The notes beneath the pieces are model-generated. The model was not told the origin of the DNA and did not search any database. It saw nothing but the letters and a program-made list of their open reading frames with translations. From Selaginella moellendorffii (lineage: Eukaryota; Streptophyta; Lycopodiopsida; Selaginellales; Selaginellaceae), in the NCBI RefSeq assembly GCF_000143415.4, contig NW_003314382.1, forward strand, positions 365,755-429,754: a DNA stretch of 64,000 nucleotides, in the 5' to 3' direction. The position numbers were made by a program, and so were the translations under genes. The first letter of the stretch is position 1; each line of letters starts with the position of its first letter. Below are positions 1 through 9,551 of this stretch, one piece after another.

Positions 1-30
1 TGTCAAAGGTTAAGTTTTGGCCCGACTCGT
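1..30 (-). pseudogene. Laccase exon fragment at the window edge
   Basis: The first 30 bases match bases 4033-4062 inside exon 5 of the laccase gene with a single mismatch (position 13) and in the same orientation. On the minus strand the reading frame of the laccase (ESGQN-V/L-TFD) is kept, with one V to L change. The match stops abruptly near base 31. I infer that the right end of a second, perhaps truncated, laccase copy lies just outside the window to the left. A 30-bp match is short, so this depends on what lies beyond the edge. Confidence 0.55.
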
Positions 31-128
31 TTAGAGTTAGGGTTCTTGAAAGTAGGAGATGACTTCTTTGGACGGTAAGACGCCATTATCCGTGCTGTGA
101 CCTGATATTTGTTCCAGTTCTGTTTGAG

Positions 129-1876
129 ATGTTTGGGAGCTATCACAACTCGCGGTTTGTGGAGTGCCGCCCAGGCAACGCGATGAAAGTTCTCCCGGAC
201 GAGCCAAAAGCGGGCTGCTTCTTCAAGCTGACGCTTCACTGCCCCGCCGTTGTCCCATGGAGCAAGCTTCTCTATGTTCGTCATGACTGTGTGGAGCTTT
301 TTAAGGCATTGGAGCTTGAGCTTCTCGAGCAGGAGGAACGCCTTGCGCAGGAAGATGCGCAGGGAGGGAGTGCGGAGGAAGAGAGGGCAGCTATCCCGTT
401 TTGGAAGTTCTTCACAGGGCACTCGGGGACTGGAAAAACGATGATTGGCCTGCAGCTCTTGTTTACGTTCATGAAGAAAGGACGCACTGTTGTGTACCAT
501 AACAAGATCATGTCTTCCGGCTACGCAGTCTTCAAAGAGAAGAAGCTTCATTCCGTGGGGGATAGAGCTAAGGTTGATGGGTATTTGGGTGACCAGCGGA
601 CGATCTTCATAAATGACAGCTCTGCTTTCGAGGCGATCGGTTTGATAGCAGCTAACATGTTGCTGATTGCAGATCCTGATTTGGTCGATAAAGACTTTTT
701 CAAGACGAATGATGTTTTCTACGGATGCTTGTGGAGTGAAGAGGAGCTCAGGGAGTGCCACAACTTCGTGTTTAGGGGGGGACTAGATTGGGGTGATGTG
801 CAGCAGCACATTTACTATGCCGGTTTTGTTCCAAGGCTCGTGTTCCAGCAACCACGGCGGTTCCATTCTGTTCTCAGCCAGCTGGAGGCTGAAACGGGAC
901 ACGAAAAATCACTGCTCTCCGTGATCTCTGCGGTTGGACCCTATTATCTGGACAAGGAGTTCCCGGATTACAGTGTCCACCTTGACAGAGGATCTTATTC
1001 GGCTGAAGGTTACACGAAGATTGGCTCGAAGTTTATAATGGAACAGCTGCTTTTGCAACTTGACGTGCCACACTGGCGCGATGCGCTTGTATCCTACAAG
1101 ATGCGGCGAGGTCCCGTGGCGGATTTCAGAGGAGAGATCATGGAACTGCTGATGCATCTCACGTTTCCAAAGTTCCTCGCTGACTGAGAGCAGATCCTGC
1201 CCCGGACCATGCCCGCTCGAGCTCCAGGCAACGTCCAAAAGCTGGTGGTCGATGAGCAGGAGGATCTTCACGTCTATTTCTACTCCAGTTTTGAGGATTT
1301 GGAGGTGAAGATCAAGGATTGCCTGGACAAAGGTGTGAAGGCAGCTTATTTCTGGCCAAGGTTGCAGACGGATGCTGTCGTAGACAGCGTTTTCATTGAC
1401 TTCAAGCGGCAAGTTACGTTCCTCCTGCAGGCCACTGTGGCCAAGACGCGTAGGACTGTTGTCTGGCACCCAGTTCACAAGCTGGTAGGCTTCCTACGTC
1501 AAAACAGCATAGGAGTTGCAGGGCTGTATTTTGTGATATCAGAAACCAGCTATACTCACTTCGGCTACCAGACCTGGAAGAAGGTGAGAGGGGTGCACCA
1601 AGATGAGTTGATACTGCCCGATCTTCCTCAGTACAAGGTGAAGTTTAAGGTGCTCGAGAGCGACATGGAAAACCTGGAAAAGCTGCAGGAGTACAGGGAC
1701 GGCATTGATGAGAGCTTGAAACTGATGGCGGTAAACACTTGTGTGCATATCAACATTCTTGACAAATTTATTTATTTTGGCAGAAATTCGGCAATGATAT
1801 GCCAGAGTGCTGTATCCGCAAGCGAAGGCGGACGACTGACATGGACGTGGAAACTACTCCAACTGCGTGCGTGTGA
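129..1876 (+). pseudogene. Crinkler/RHS-type P-loop NTPase plus nuclease-like protein, interrupted by one in-frame TGA
   Basis: Two open segments in the same frame (129-1187 and 1209 onward) are separated only by a TGA at 1185-1187. The first holds a Walker A motif GHSGTGKT about 100 residues in, followed by a strand ending in HNK, as in the STAND-like NTPases of the Crinkler (CR)/RHS effector-like families. The second has the pattern VVDS...LLQATVAK, which resembles the D...QxT...K core of the REase-fold domain that follows the NTPase in these families. The frame then meets a likely 53-nt intron (1731-1783, GTAAAC...GGCAG); splicing gives a last exon, 1784-1876, encoding a basic RKRRR cluster (possible nuclear signal) and a stop at 1874. 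Without splicing the frame runs on to 1922. An upstream GT-AG pair (75-117) could remove a 5' intron, so the true start is uncertain. The TGA could be a CGA or CAG mutation or a sequencing error; if real, the protein is truncated after the NTPase. Family assignment is by motif pattern only. Confidence 0.6.
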
Positions 1877-1922
1877 GTTTTCTGTAATTGCTTGTGAATG
1901 TTGGTTGGCTGAGCCGCTTTGA

Positions 1923-3166
1923 GCAGGACGCCTTATGCGTGGAGTGATCCGCTGGAAAAGCTTGGAGTGCATGACCGTTTTTTGCAAGGTCCAGACTTAT
2001 GTTGATTTACTTTCTCCTACAGAGTGAGTAGTGTTGGAGGGCACAAGTTTTGATAACTCTTAGTTTGATAGCTCGAACCCACGACGCCTTTAATCGAGAC
2101 GTGTAGCGCCCACCAAACCACCAAAAGCTTAAACACCATTAAATAGATAAGGTGATATAACTTTAGCAACGAAGAGCTCTTTCTTTTTCTAGCGACGATT
2201 TTGACCACTCGAAAGCATCAAAATCCCGAAAGAGGACCTGGAAACGATTCGTAACGATACGTTCTTCGCTATGACTATGAGCTAACAAGCTAGAGTTTGG
2301 TTGCTGTTCGAGCTTAAAACACTGCGGGAGTTCTAAACATGCATGGAGAGCTACATGCTTGAAGTTTTACCTTCGAGCAGCTGTGCCGAGAGCGCTAGTC
2401 ACTCTGTAGTTCTCCTTGCGCACAAAGTGGGCCACTACGGTGCCGCGAAGTGAATTGGAGCAAGCATCGGGTTGCCATACTTTATTCCGAGCTGGCAGGT
2501 ACTCGAGAACTTTTTCTTTGATCTCTTGTTTTCGCGGTCATTCCGTGGAATCACCAGAGTGACAAGCGTGCTGAAAAACAGATTAGAGCTCGTCGAATTA
2601 TCTCGTCACCGGTGCATTTCTCTCGCTGGCAATCATTTTTGTTTGTGGGGCTCTTGTTGACACCCGAAAAAGGAGACGGGCTTCTTGTCAGTTCATCAAT
2701 CTTTCACGACTCACGTAAATCGGGTTTCATATTATGTTGTGATGTACTAGTGACTGTGACTTGTGAATGCAGCGAAGTTCTTACGTGGCGATGCTCTTTC
2801 CACCATATCCATTAATCCAGTAATTCTCTCAGCGTGCTCTGGCTTGCTGATAAATGCAAGCAAGCACTTTGGGGGAGGAAGGTTGTTTTTTTAATTTTTC
2901 AGTGGTGGGGCTTAACTTCAGCGACGTTGCACCCTACTGGTTTTTCTCCAACGCGGGCCTGTTGCTCCTCACGCTGATGAAGTAAAGCCTCCAAGCTCAA
3001 AGCAAGCTTGCTAGTTTGCTGTCCCTTTCCGTTTCTATTTACTTGAGGGGAGCCGAGGTAATCTCAAGTTGGTTCTTTATTTTCTCACATCTTGGATGTT
3101 ACAAAAAAAGATTCAAGCAAAACAAAACATACTCTTTTGCGTGTGTAAGCAGCGATTTTACTGCTT
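1923..3166. other. Intergenic stretch with no recognisable gene
   Basis: Between the Crinkler-type frame and the 3' end of the laccase gene. Only short frames without family features are present. I see no tRNA, no LTR and no tandem repeat. It presumably contains the laccase 3' UTR at its right end. Confidence 0.6.
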
Positions 3167-5163
3167 TTAGCACTTGGGAAGATCTGCCGGTGGTGGCTGT
3201 AGTGATTGCGAAGGACCCTTTCCATTGTTGACGATAAAGGCTGCATCCAGTCCCCAAGATTGGTGGATTTCCAAGTGGCAATGCATGAACCAAGCCCCTG
3301 CGAAAGAGAAGGAACAAAGTAAGTTTTCTTTGCTTCAGCGAAACTACTAACCTGGATTGTCTGTCTTGAATCTCAGTGCGGCCCATCCTCCAACCGGTAC
3401 TCCGATAGTGTTCCTCTCCGGTGGATCAACGAGGTTGAATGTGGACGCCAGGGAAGAGTTGTAGTTTCCAAACCCCGTTCCAACGACGTAGAAGTTGTAG
3501 CCATGCAAGTGGATCGGATGGCTTTCAGTCGTGACGATGCTGGTATCTTGCAAAATGAGCTCGACATTGGCTCCGTAAGGAAGGACCGCTACTTTCGTCC
3601 GGGTTCCATTGATGGAGTTGAGGTTCTTGAGTGACGGGCCCGTGTAGTTGAACTTCACCAAAGGCGAGATGGGGAAATCAGTGCTGTAGACGCCGGGGGT
3701 GTTGAAGTAGTGAGCTTGAAGAATGGCCGTTGTTGGCACCGTGAAGGTGATGTTGTTGACAGACGCAGCAAACCTTCCGCCGTTCGGTCCCTGGCAAGTT
3801 TTGTTTGAGGCTCCCGGTGGACAGTTCTCGACGGCCAGGCCAACCGTGAAGAAGAGGTGCTGGTCGACAGTCTGTGGAACCGCGATGGGATCCTCAGGAG
3901 TTGCGAGCTTCCTCAGCTTACTGTTGAAGGCCGTGACTGGTTTGGTGTCGTTGAAAAACGGGAGAGGCGGGAGAACTGGGGGGGACGAAGAAGAAGCTTG
4001 CTGGTACTGGAAAATGGCGGTGACGGTGGTGTTGTCAAAGGTTACGTTTTGGCCCGACTCGTACGAGTGAGCAGCCATGAAGTAGCGTCCTGGAGCTTGG
4101 TTGGCAGTCACCAACAGGTTCATGGTCTGCCCTGGAGCAATCACCACGACGTTGGTGTTGAAAGGCTTGACGTAGCCAGCGTCCGCTTCCACCACGGTTA
4201 GAGTGTGGTTGGCTATGGCGAAGAAGAGCTCCGTGTTGAGGACAGCGTTCACGAGCCGGAGGAGATAAGTTTTCCCAGGAAGAGCATTGAGGACGAAGAC
4301 ATCTGCGATATAAACTCGTTAGCTATCCAGAAAGGAGGCCTGGAAACGATCACCGCACCTTGGGAGGAGCAATTGTAGAGAGGCCCGGGTTTTCCATTGA
4401 TGGTGAAGGCATCCGAGATGTTTGGACCGCCGCCGGTTCCCAGCGCTTGCTTGACGACTTTGAGAACGTCGCTCTTCCACCACTCGCCTGGACGGAAAAC
4501 TCTCAAAGTTAGACAACCTCATCGGGTTTCTAGTGCGGTCTCTTACTGAAGATGAGTGGAACTTCCTTCTCGGGCTTTGGAAACGGGTAGCCGAGGCCGG
4601 GCTTTGGATGGATGATGAAGGCTCCATGCACGGTTGCTCTCAGCCAGTTGATGTGCGCGTGCCACCACAGAGTTCCTCGCTGCTCGGTGACCGTGAAGTT
4701 GTACGTGAACGTCTGGTTTGGCTGGATCGGGCACTGGGTGATGTAGGCGGGTCCGTCAAACCAGGCGGATCGCAGTTGCCTCACTCCATGCCTGGTATAA
4801 ACTCTCGAGAATTCAATCATCTCTCTTTAATTTTCTTCTTTGCTTCAGGACTTACCAGTGAATGGTCATGTTGTGTGGGACTCGGTTCGTGACTTTGACG
4901 ACAACGCGATCGCCCTCGTCGAGGTGAATCGTTGGTCCTGGAAACTTTCGGTTCACTGAGATTATGTGCTTGGTGCTGCAGAGCTTGCTCACTTTGTGCG
5001 ATTGGATCTAGCAAACAAGGCCGCGAGTTTCATCCATCCACTTTGGAGAAGAAAGACCCATTCTACTCACCGTGAAGTTGTAGTGCCTGGTAACTCCGGC
5101 TTGGACTCCCTGTGCGAGCGCAAGAACAATGCCGATGGCGAGCAGCAGCATGGTGGAATGCAT
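3167..5163 (-). CDS. Laccase (secreted blue multicopper oxidase), six exons, 566 aa
   Basis: Exons on the minus strand: 5163-5071, 5007-4856, 4791-4547, 4487-4359, 4302-3352 and 3297-3167; all introns are GT-AG, 43-63 nt, and the total is 1701 nt. Laccases oxidise phenolics such as monolignols using four copper ions and reduce oxygen to water in the apoplast. The first about 22 residues ([11 protein letters not shown]...VQA) form a secretory signal peptide. Copper ligands are all present: HWHG spanning exons 2-3, WWHAH in exon 3, HPIHLHG in exon 5 and HCHLEIH in exon 6. The protein ends in PPPADLPKC, the usual plant laccase C-terminus, and its length fits the family (about 560-590). A TATA box lies about 100 bp upstream. 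It is transcribed divergently from the TL17 gene. Which laccase clade it belongs to, and its substrate, cannot be told from the sequence. Confidence 0.93.
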
Positions 5164-5259
5164 TGCCTCTTCCCGAGCAAAGACGAAGCAAACGAATGAA
5201 GAGCTCGAGCTGAGAACTCCCGAGCTGCGATCCCGGCGATGGAGTGACGATGGCAGCCA

Positions 5260-5265
5260 TTTATA
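5260..5265 (-). promoter_or_regulatory. TATA box of the laccase gene
   Basis: TATAAA on the minus strand, in the context GGGTATAAATGG, about 97 bp upstream of the laccase ATG. This spacing leaves room for a leader of about 65 nt. The 5164-5701 interval is the shared divergent promoter region of laccase (-) and TL17 (+). Confidence 0.6.
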
Positions 5266-5701
5266 CCCGGGGCCAAGGTTTCCAGCAGACAAGAACAGCC
5301 AACAAACTGCGTGGTCACACACACTTGAGGACCAAGGCAAGCAAAAGAGAGAGAGTAGTCGGAGCACAAAGACAGAACAACAATTCCACCAGCCGAGAAG
5401 CGCGCCAAATCACCAAACTTTGGCATTTCCATCCATTCCCTTCTCTTCTTTTGGGTGCTGTACGAAGCAAGCGGCGCTGGGCCGTCGGATGCGCACCCCG
5501 GGCCGCACGCTGGCCGTCGGATTGCCGGTTGGCCATCGGTTTCCTAGCTTGGAAAGGAATCGTGATCATTCTGCCTATCCATTCCACTGCACTCTAGCTC
5601 TCCAACTAAAATCTAGGTAGATTTTAGGGCAAAGTGTCGCGATTTTAGGGCCACGTCAGCGCCTTTGATCCTCCACGTGGACGGCGTCTTCCTCTCAAGC
5701 T

Positions 5702-6558
5702 ATGGCGGCTTCTTTGCGGCAACATCCAAGCTTCTCGGCTCCAAGCGCCCTCTCTTGCTTAAATCGCTCGCGGCGGGCAGTGGTCGTTCGGTGCTGCGCT
5801 GGTGAGTAACGCGCATTCCTCCAGAGATCCAAATTTCTCTCCGCTGCGCTGTGATTCGCAGCAGCGGGAGAACAAGATGGCTCCAGAAGGAGCACTCTCG
5901 GAGCTCTAGCCTGCGGCCTCTGCGCTGGATTCGCGATCGCTACAACAGCGTTTCCTTCCATTGCCGAGGTGAGAGAGTTCTTCCGGTTCTTCCCGCGAGT
6001 TCTTGAAAGTTTGTAAGTTTCTTTCGTTTCCAGGTGAGGCTACCACCACTCTCGAATGATCCCAGGCGCTGCGAGCGCGCCTTCGTGGGCAACACCATCG
6101 GCCAGGCCAACGGCGTCGCGGACAAGCTCCTGGATCTTCGCTTCTGCGACTTCACGGATAACAAGGACGGGCTCAAAGGCAAGACGCTGTCCGCAGCTCT
6201 CATGGCCGACGCCAAGTTCGATGGCGCGGACATGACCGAGGTGGTCATGTCCAAAGCCTACGCCGTCGGGGCCAGCTTCAAAGGTGATCGTTTCTTCCCT
6301 GGCGCTGGCTTCTCAAACCTTTGAATCGCAGGAACTGATTTCACCAACGCTGTCCTTGACCGGGTTGTCTTCGACAAGGCCGATATGAAAGGTGCCGTTT
6401 TCCGGAACACCGTCCTGTCCGGCTCCACTTTCCAAGGAGCCAATCTGGAGAATGCCGACTTTGAGAACGCGCTGATTGGCTACAACGATGCCAGGAAGCT
6501 CTGCTTAAATCCCACACTTTCAGAGGAGAGCACGATCGAGCTTGCCTGTAAGCGGTGA
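5702..6558 (+). CDS. TL17: Thylakoid lumen 17.4 kDa-type pentapeptide-repeat protein, four exons, 227 aa
   Basis: Exons 5702-5801, 5862-5968, 6034-6283 and 6332-6558, with introns of 48-65 nt; the total is 684 nt. The start is the first ATG and gives a chloroplast transit peptide rich in S, R and A, then a twin arginine (residues 42-43) and a hydrophobic stretch ending in FPSIA, the bipartite signal of Tat-exported lumen proteins. The mature part begins RLPPLSND and carries tandem A(D/N)LXX pentapeptides (ANLEN, ADFEN, ADMKG and similar) that fold into a right-handed quadrilateral helix. It matches the plant TL17 family (Arabidopsis At5g53490) along its length, including the CERAFVGNTIGQANGV block. 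The molecular role of TL17 in the lumen is not settled. It is divergent from laccase and convergent with the zinc-finger gene at 6788. Confidence 0.93.
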
Positions 6559-6787
6559 TGGCGATCGTCGAGAAGAGATTGAGAGAGAAGTTTGCGGTTT
6601 GCTGTTTGAACTGCGACTGCGAGTGTAAAAGATATATATATACATATAACTTTTGGATCGAGCGAAAACTAGACGTCAACTTCCATACTTGCGGTCCCAT
6701 CGTTGTCTATCCGGAGAACATCAAGCTTGCTGAGAAAGAGAGATTTCTATCAGTACCACGATCTTACAATAAGAAAAAATAAGACTT

Positions 6788-8233
6788 TTACTTGTCAGGC
6801 TGTGAGTAAAAGAATCGTAACATTCCCCTAGGGAGAACCAGTGAGCTTTCGAAATCCCGTGGATGGCCTATCCCCTTCAACCAAACACCAGCGACACGCT
6901 TCATCAGGACAAAAAGAAAAGCACGCAACTTCGATTTATTCACCTTTGATGAGGCGTGGAACATCAGTCCTGTAATTTCTTGACCGAGACGGTCTATCCA
7001 AACCTTTCTCGCTTGAACTAGTTCCAGGACCCAGTCAAATATCTGTTTTGCAAACAAGCCGCAGAACTAAGAAACGCGGGACAAGGAAAAAGACTCTACC
7101 TGAGCTAATCGATATCGAGGAGGCTCGAGATGTCCACCATTGAATCGAAATCCTGTCCCTTGGCACTCCGGACAGAAGATCGGCTTGTCCTGGTGATTGA
7201 GGTGCTGCTGCCCGACACTCTGGAGGCTCTTGCGGAAGTTCCGGCTGAAGTGCAGCGAGTGTCCCATCCAGAACTTAGCGTCAAACAACAAGATCCAGTT
7301 GATGAGACAGTAAGTGTGATAGACGTGGAAAGCCTGCAACCAAAAAACTAGAGAAGTTATACCCAAGAACACCATAGAAATCACGAAAGTGGGATGATAA
7401 ACAAGAACAAGGAAGAAAGAACATACCCCGAGCCAGTTTCGACTGTGACACATCATTTGCCTGTTGCTCATGTTGAGAAGCGTGGCAACATCCTTCCCAG
7501 CGACCATCTTTTGCCGGCAGATGAAGCAAATCCTCTCGGTTTGCTTCGTGCGCTTCCGGCCCCTCGTCCCTTTCTTTGCCTGCTGCTCGACAATCGCCAT
7601 AGCTCGAGGCGCACTGCCGCTATTGTTCTCGCCAGTCTCTTCTTTGGCGGAAGAACACAGCACCACGCCTTTGCCGAGTCCTTCGCTGTATGGAAACACG
7701 ACAAGTCCATACTCGGCCTGGCCGCTTTGCTGCTGCTTCACAAGCACTCGCTTCTCCAGCCAGCAAGCCTCCACGAACTGAGCACCAGGCCGGACCTTGA
7801 CGAACATCTGCCCTTGATCGACCAGCTGGAGTGGAAGCTCCGGCAGAGCAACCAGATTTAATGGAGCCACCAGAGAGGAAGAGGTGTAAGAGCTGGGGCT
7901 GTCCACTTCCATCTTGGAAGAATGCCGGTGGTTCTTGGTCCCATAGATCCTTTTTTGAGCGCCCACAATGCTGCCTGCCTCGCTGCCTTGCCTCTCATCG
8001 TCGGGCTTTGGCGAGACGAGGCCACTCCCAGCCAAATGCCGCGCGTGGAGATTTCCCTTGAGGTGATTCCACAAGGAATCGTCGTTGTAGCTGCGAGTGC
8101 CGCAGACGAGGCAGAAGAAGATCGGGCGCTTGCCGTCGCGGCGGAGCTCGATGCAGGTGTGGCCGCGCTGCGCGGCATCGCGAACAACAGCTCGAGCTGC
8201 CTCCTCCTTGACGCCTTTCAGCATCGCGGCCAT
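6788..8233 (-). CDS. C2H2 (U1-like) zinc-finger protein of unknown function, three exons, 431 aa
   Basis: Exons on the minus strand: 8233-7427, 7333-7100 and 7042-6788. Both introns (93 and 57 nt) are GT-AG and phase 0. The first intron is open in frame, so an unspliced reading would insert a spurious hydrophobic stretch. The N-terminus carries C41-x2-C44-x12-H57-x5-H63, the spacing of U1/matrin-type RNA-associated zinc fingers, inside a strongly conserved-looking block (KEEAARAVVRDAA...GKRPIFFC). The middle (about 70-230) is low complexity with a basic KKGTRGRKRTK segment that may be a nuclear signal. A second cysteine-rich part contains CFIC and later FCPECQGTG. I recognise the architecture as a plant-wide zinc-finger protein but cannot assign a function. 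Its 3' end faces TL17. Confidence 0.8.
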
Positions 8234-8508
8234 GGATTCTTGTGCTTGGCGGGGGAATTCGTCGTCGTCATCGTCAACCCTAGCTGCCGCTGCCGCTGCC
8301 GCGGCTCCATCCCCCTGGAAAATCTCATACCTCGAGAGTGCATTCGGTGGACGCGCTGGAGAAAGAAACCCTCTCTCTCTCCCCCGAGGCGCGCGCGTTC
8401 TTCTCCGATAACTTAGAAGATAGTGAAGACCCAGGGAGGAATATTCGAGTTTATTTTATGACGTACACAAAGAAATGGTTAAAATATAGACCGTCTTATC
8501 TTCCCGTT

Positions 8509-8515
8509 TAAAAAA
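8509..8515 (-). terminator. Pol III oligo-T terminator of tRNA-Tyr
   Basis: The plus strand reads TTTAAAAAAG, that is six T in a row on the tRNA strand, nine to sixteen bases beyond the tRNA 3' end. Confidence 0.75.
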
Positions 8516-8524
8516 GTTTTAGCA

Positions 8525-8608
8525 TCCGATCTGCCGGAATCGAACCAGCGACCTAAGGATATCAGTGTACATTACAGTCCTCCGCTCTACCAACTGAGCT
8601 AAGATCGG
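8525..8608 (-). tRNA. tRNA-Tyr (GTA) with an 11-nt intron
   Basis: On the minus strand the gene starts CCGATCTTAGCTCAG and ends GCAGATCGGA, giving a seven-base-pair acceptor stem and an A discriminator. The D-arm AGCTCAGTTGGTAGAGC and T-arm with GGTTCGATTCC supply internal A and B boxes. The anticodon GTA lies at 8575-8573. One base 3' of it (8571-8561) is an 11-nt insert in the canonical place of nuclear tRNA introns, as in all plant tRNA-Tyr genes; removing it restores the anticodon stem GAGGA/TCCTT. A run of T on the minus strand (8515-8509) about ten bases downstream is the Pol III terminator. CCA is not encoded, as expected for a nuclear gene. Confidence 0.96.
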
Positions 8609-8694
8609 TTTTTATGCTGAAGAGATGTAAATTATCCCAATAATTATAGTTAATGTTTAAAAGTAACGAGGCTCAGCCCTAAGCACAGTTGGAT

Positions 8695-9518
8695 ATGGCG
8701 GGAGTAGTGGCTGGGCATGGCGCACTCCCTCTCACGCGCGCTAATCCAGCTCCAGGGAAATTAGGGTGCCAGAAGATCGCCATAGCTATGGCATCGCACA
8801 ATGCGAGCCTCGATAAGAGGAATCCAGCCCTGGTGATCAGTCGTCGAGCGGCATTCTCCTCGGCGGCAATGCTTTCGCTGCCGCTGCTTGAGGCAATTCT
8901 TTCGCGCAAGGCGGCGGCATTGATCGAGGCCGACGATGACGAGGAGCTTCTGGAGAAGGTCAAGGGGGATCGGCAGAAGCGGCTGGAGAAGCGAGAGACT
9001 TTGATCGGTCTCAAGGATGAAACAGGTGTGTTTTTTTTCTTGTTCTTGAGTTTTGGAGTTGTTCTTATATGTTTCATGTGTAGCTTATGTCCAGAATGCT
9101 GTATACCAGATGAGCAAAGCTGGGCAAGCCATCGAGAAGGACGATTTTGTGGAAGCCAGCAACATCCTTGGAGCTGCTGATTGGGTGTCCAAGACTAAAG
9201 AGGCGTTTTCCAAGGTTTGCGGAAGAACACAAGATCACAAGTCGAGCTTTACATGATTATATTCAATGCAGGTGAGCAAGAATTCCGAGCAACAAGGCCA
9301 AGCGGAGATCTTCACCTCGTCTCTACAAACACTCCAAACTGCTGGTAACGCTGGACTTTTTCAGAAATTCTCGCAAGCTTTCTAACACCTTTGTGTTGCT
9401 CCGCAAAGTTTCAAACAAGGATGGACAATCGGCCAAGGTCGCGTTTTTCACCTCCGCGACAGCGCTTGAAAAGTGGACGAGCTTGACCGGACTCACGGAA
9501 CAAATCAAAGGCCTGTAA
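8695..9518 (+). CDS. MPH2: Thylakoid lumen 16.5 kDa-type protein (MPH2 family), four exons, 214 aa
   Basis: Exons 8695-9025, 9084-9214, 9272-9344 and 9409-9518; introns are 57-64 nt and the exon sum is 645 nt. It matches the plant lumen protein family of Arabidopsis At4g02530, whose member MPH2 helps keep photosystem II repair running in high or fluctuating light. Shared blocks include EADDDEELLEKVK, MSKAGQAIE and the C-terminal ATALEKWTSLTGL. The N-terminus is a bipartite targeting signal: a transit peptide, a twin arginine (residues 50-51, ISRRAAF), a hydrophobic stretch and RKAAA before the mature start. I chose the ATG at 8695; one at 8788 (MASHNASLD) would give 183 aa and still include the twin arginine, so either is possible. 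The 3' end lies 33 bp from the 3' end of the convergent PPR gene. Confidence 0.92.
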
Positions 9519-9551
9519 ATCTATGGATCCTTCAAAGCAAAGTGTCGAAAG

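Noticed and set aside
3-761. 252-codon minus-strand frame at the left edge
   Set aside because: Antisense shadow of the Crinkler-type frame; the P-loop and nuclease patterns are on the plus strand.
2060-2090. AGCTCGAACCC box resembling a minus-strand T-arm
   Set aside because: No tRNA fold around it and no poly-A tail or target duplication for a SINE.
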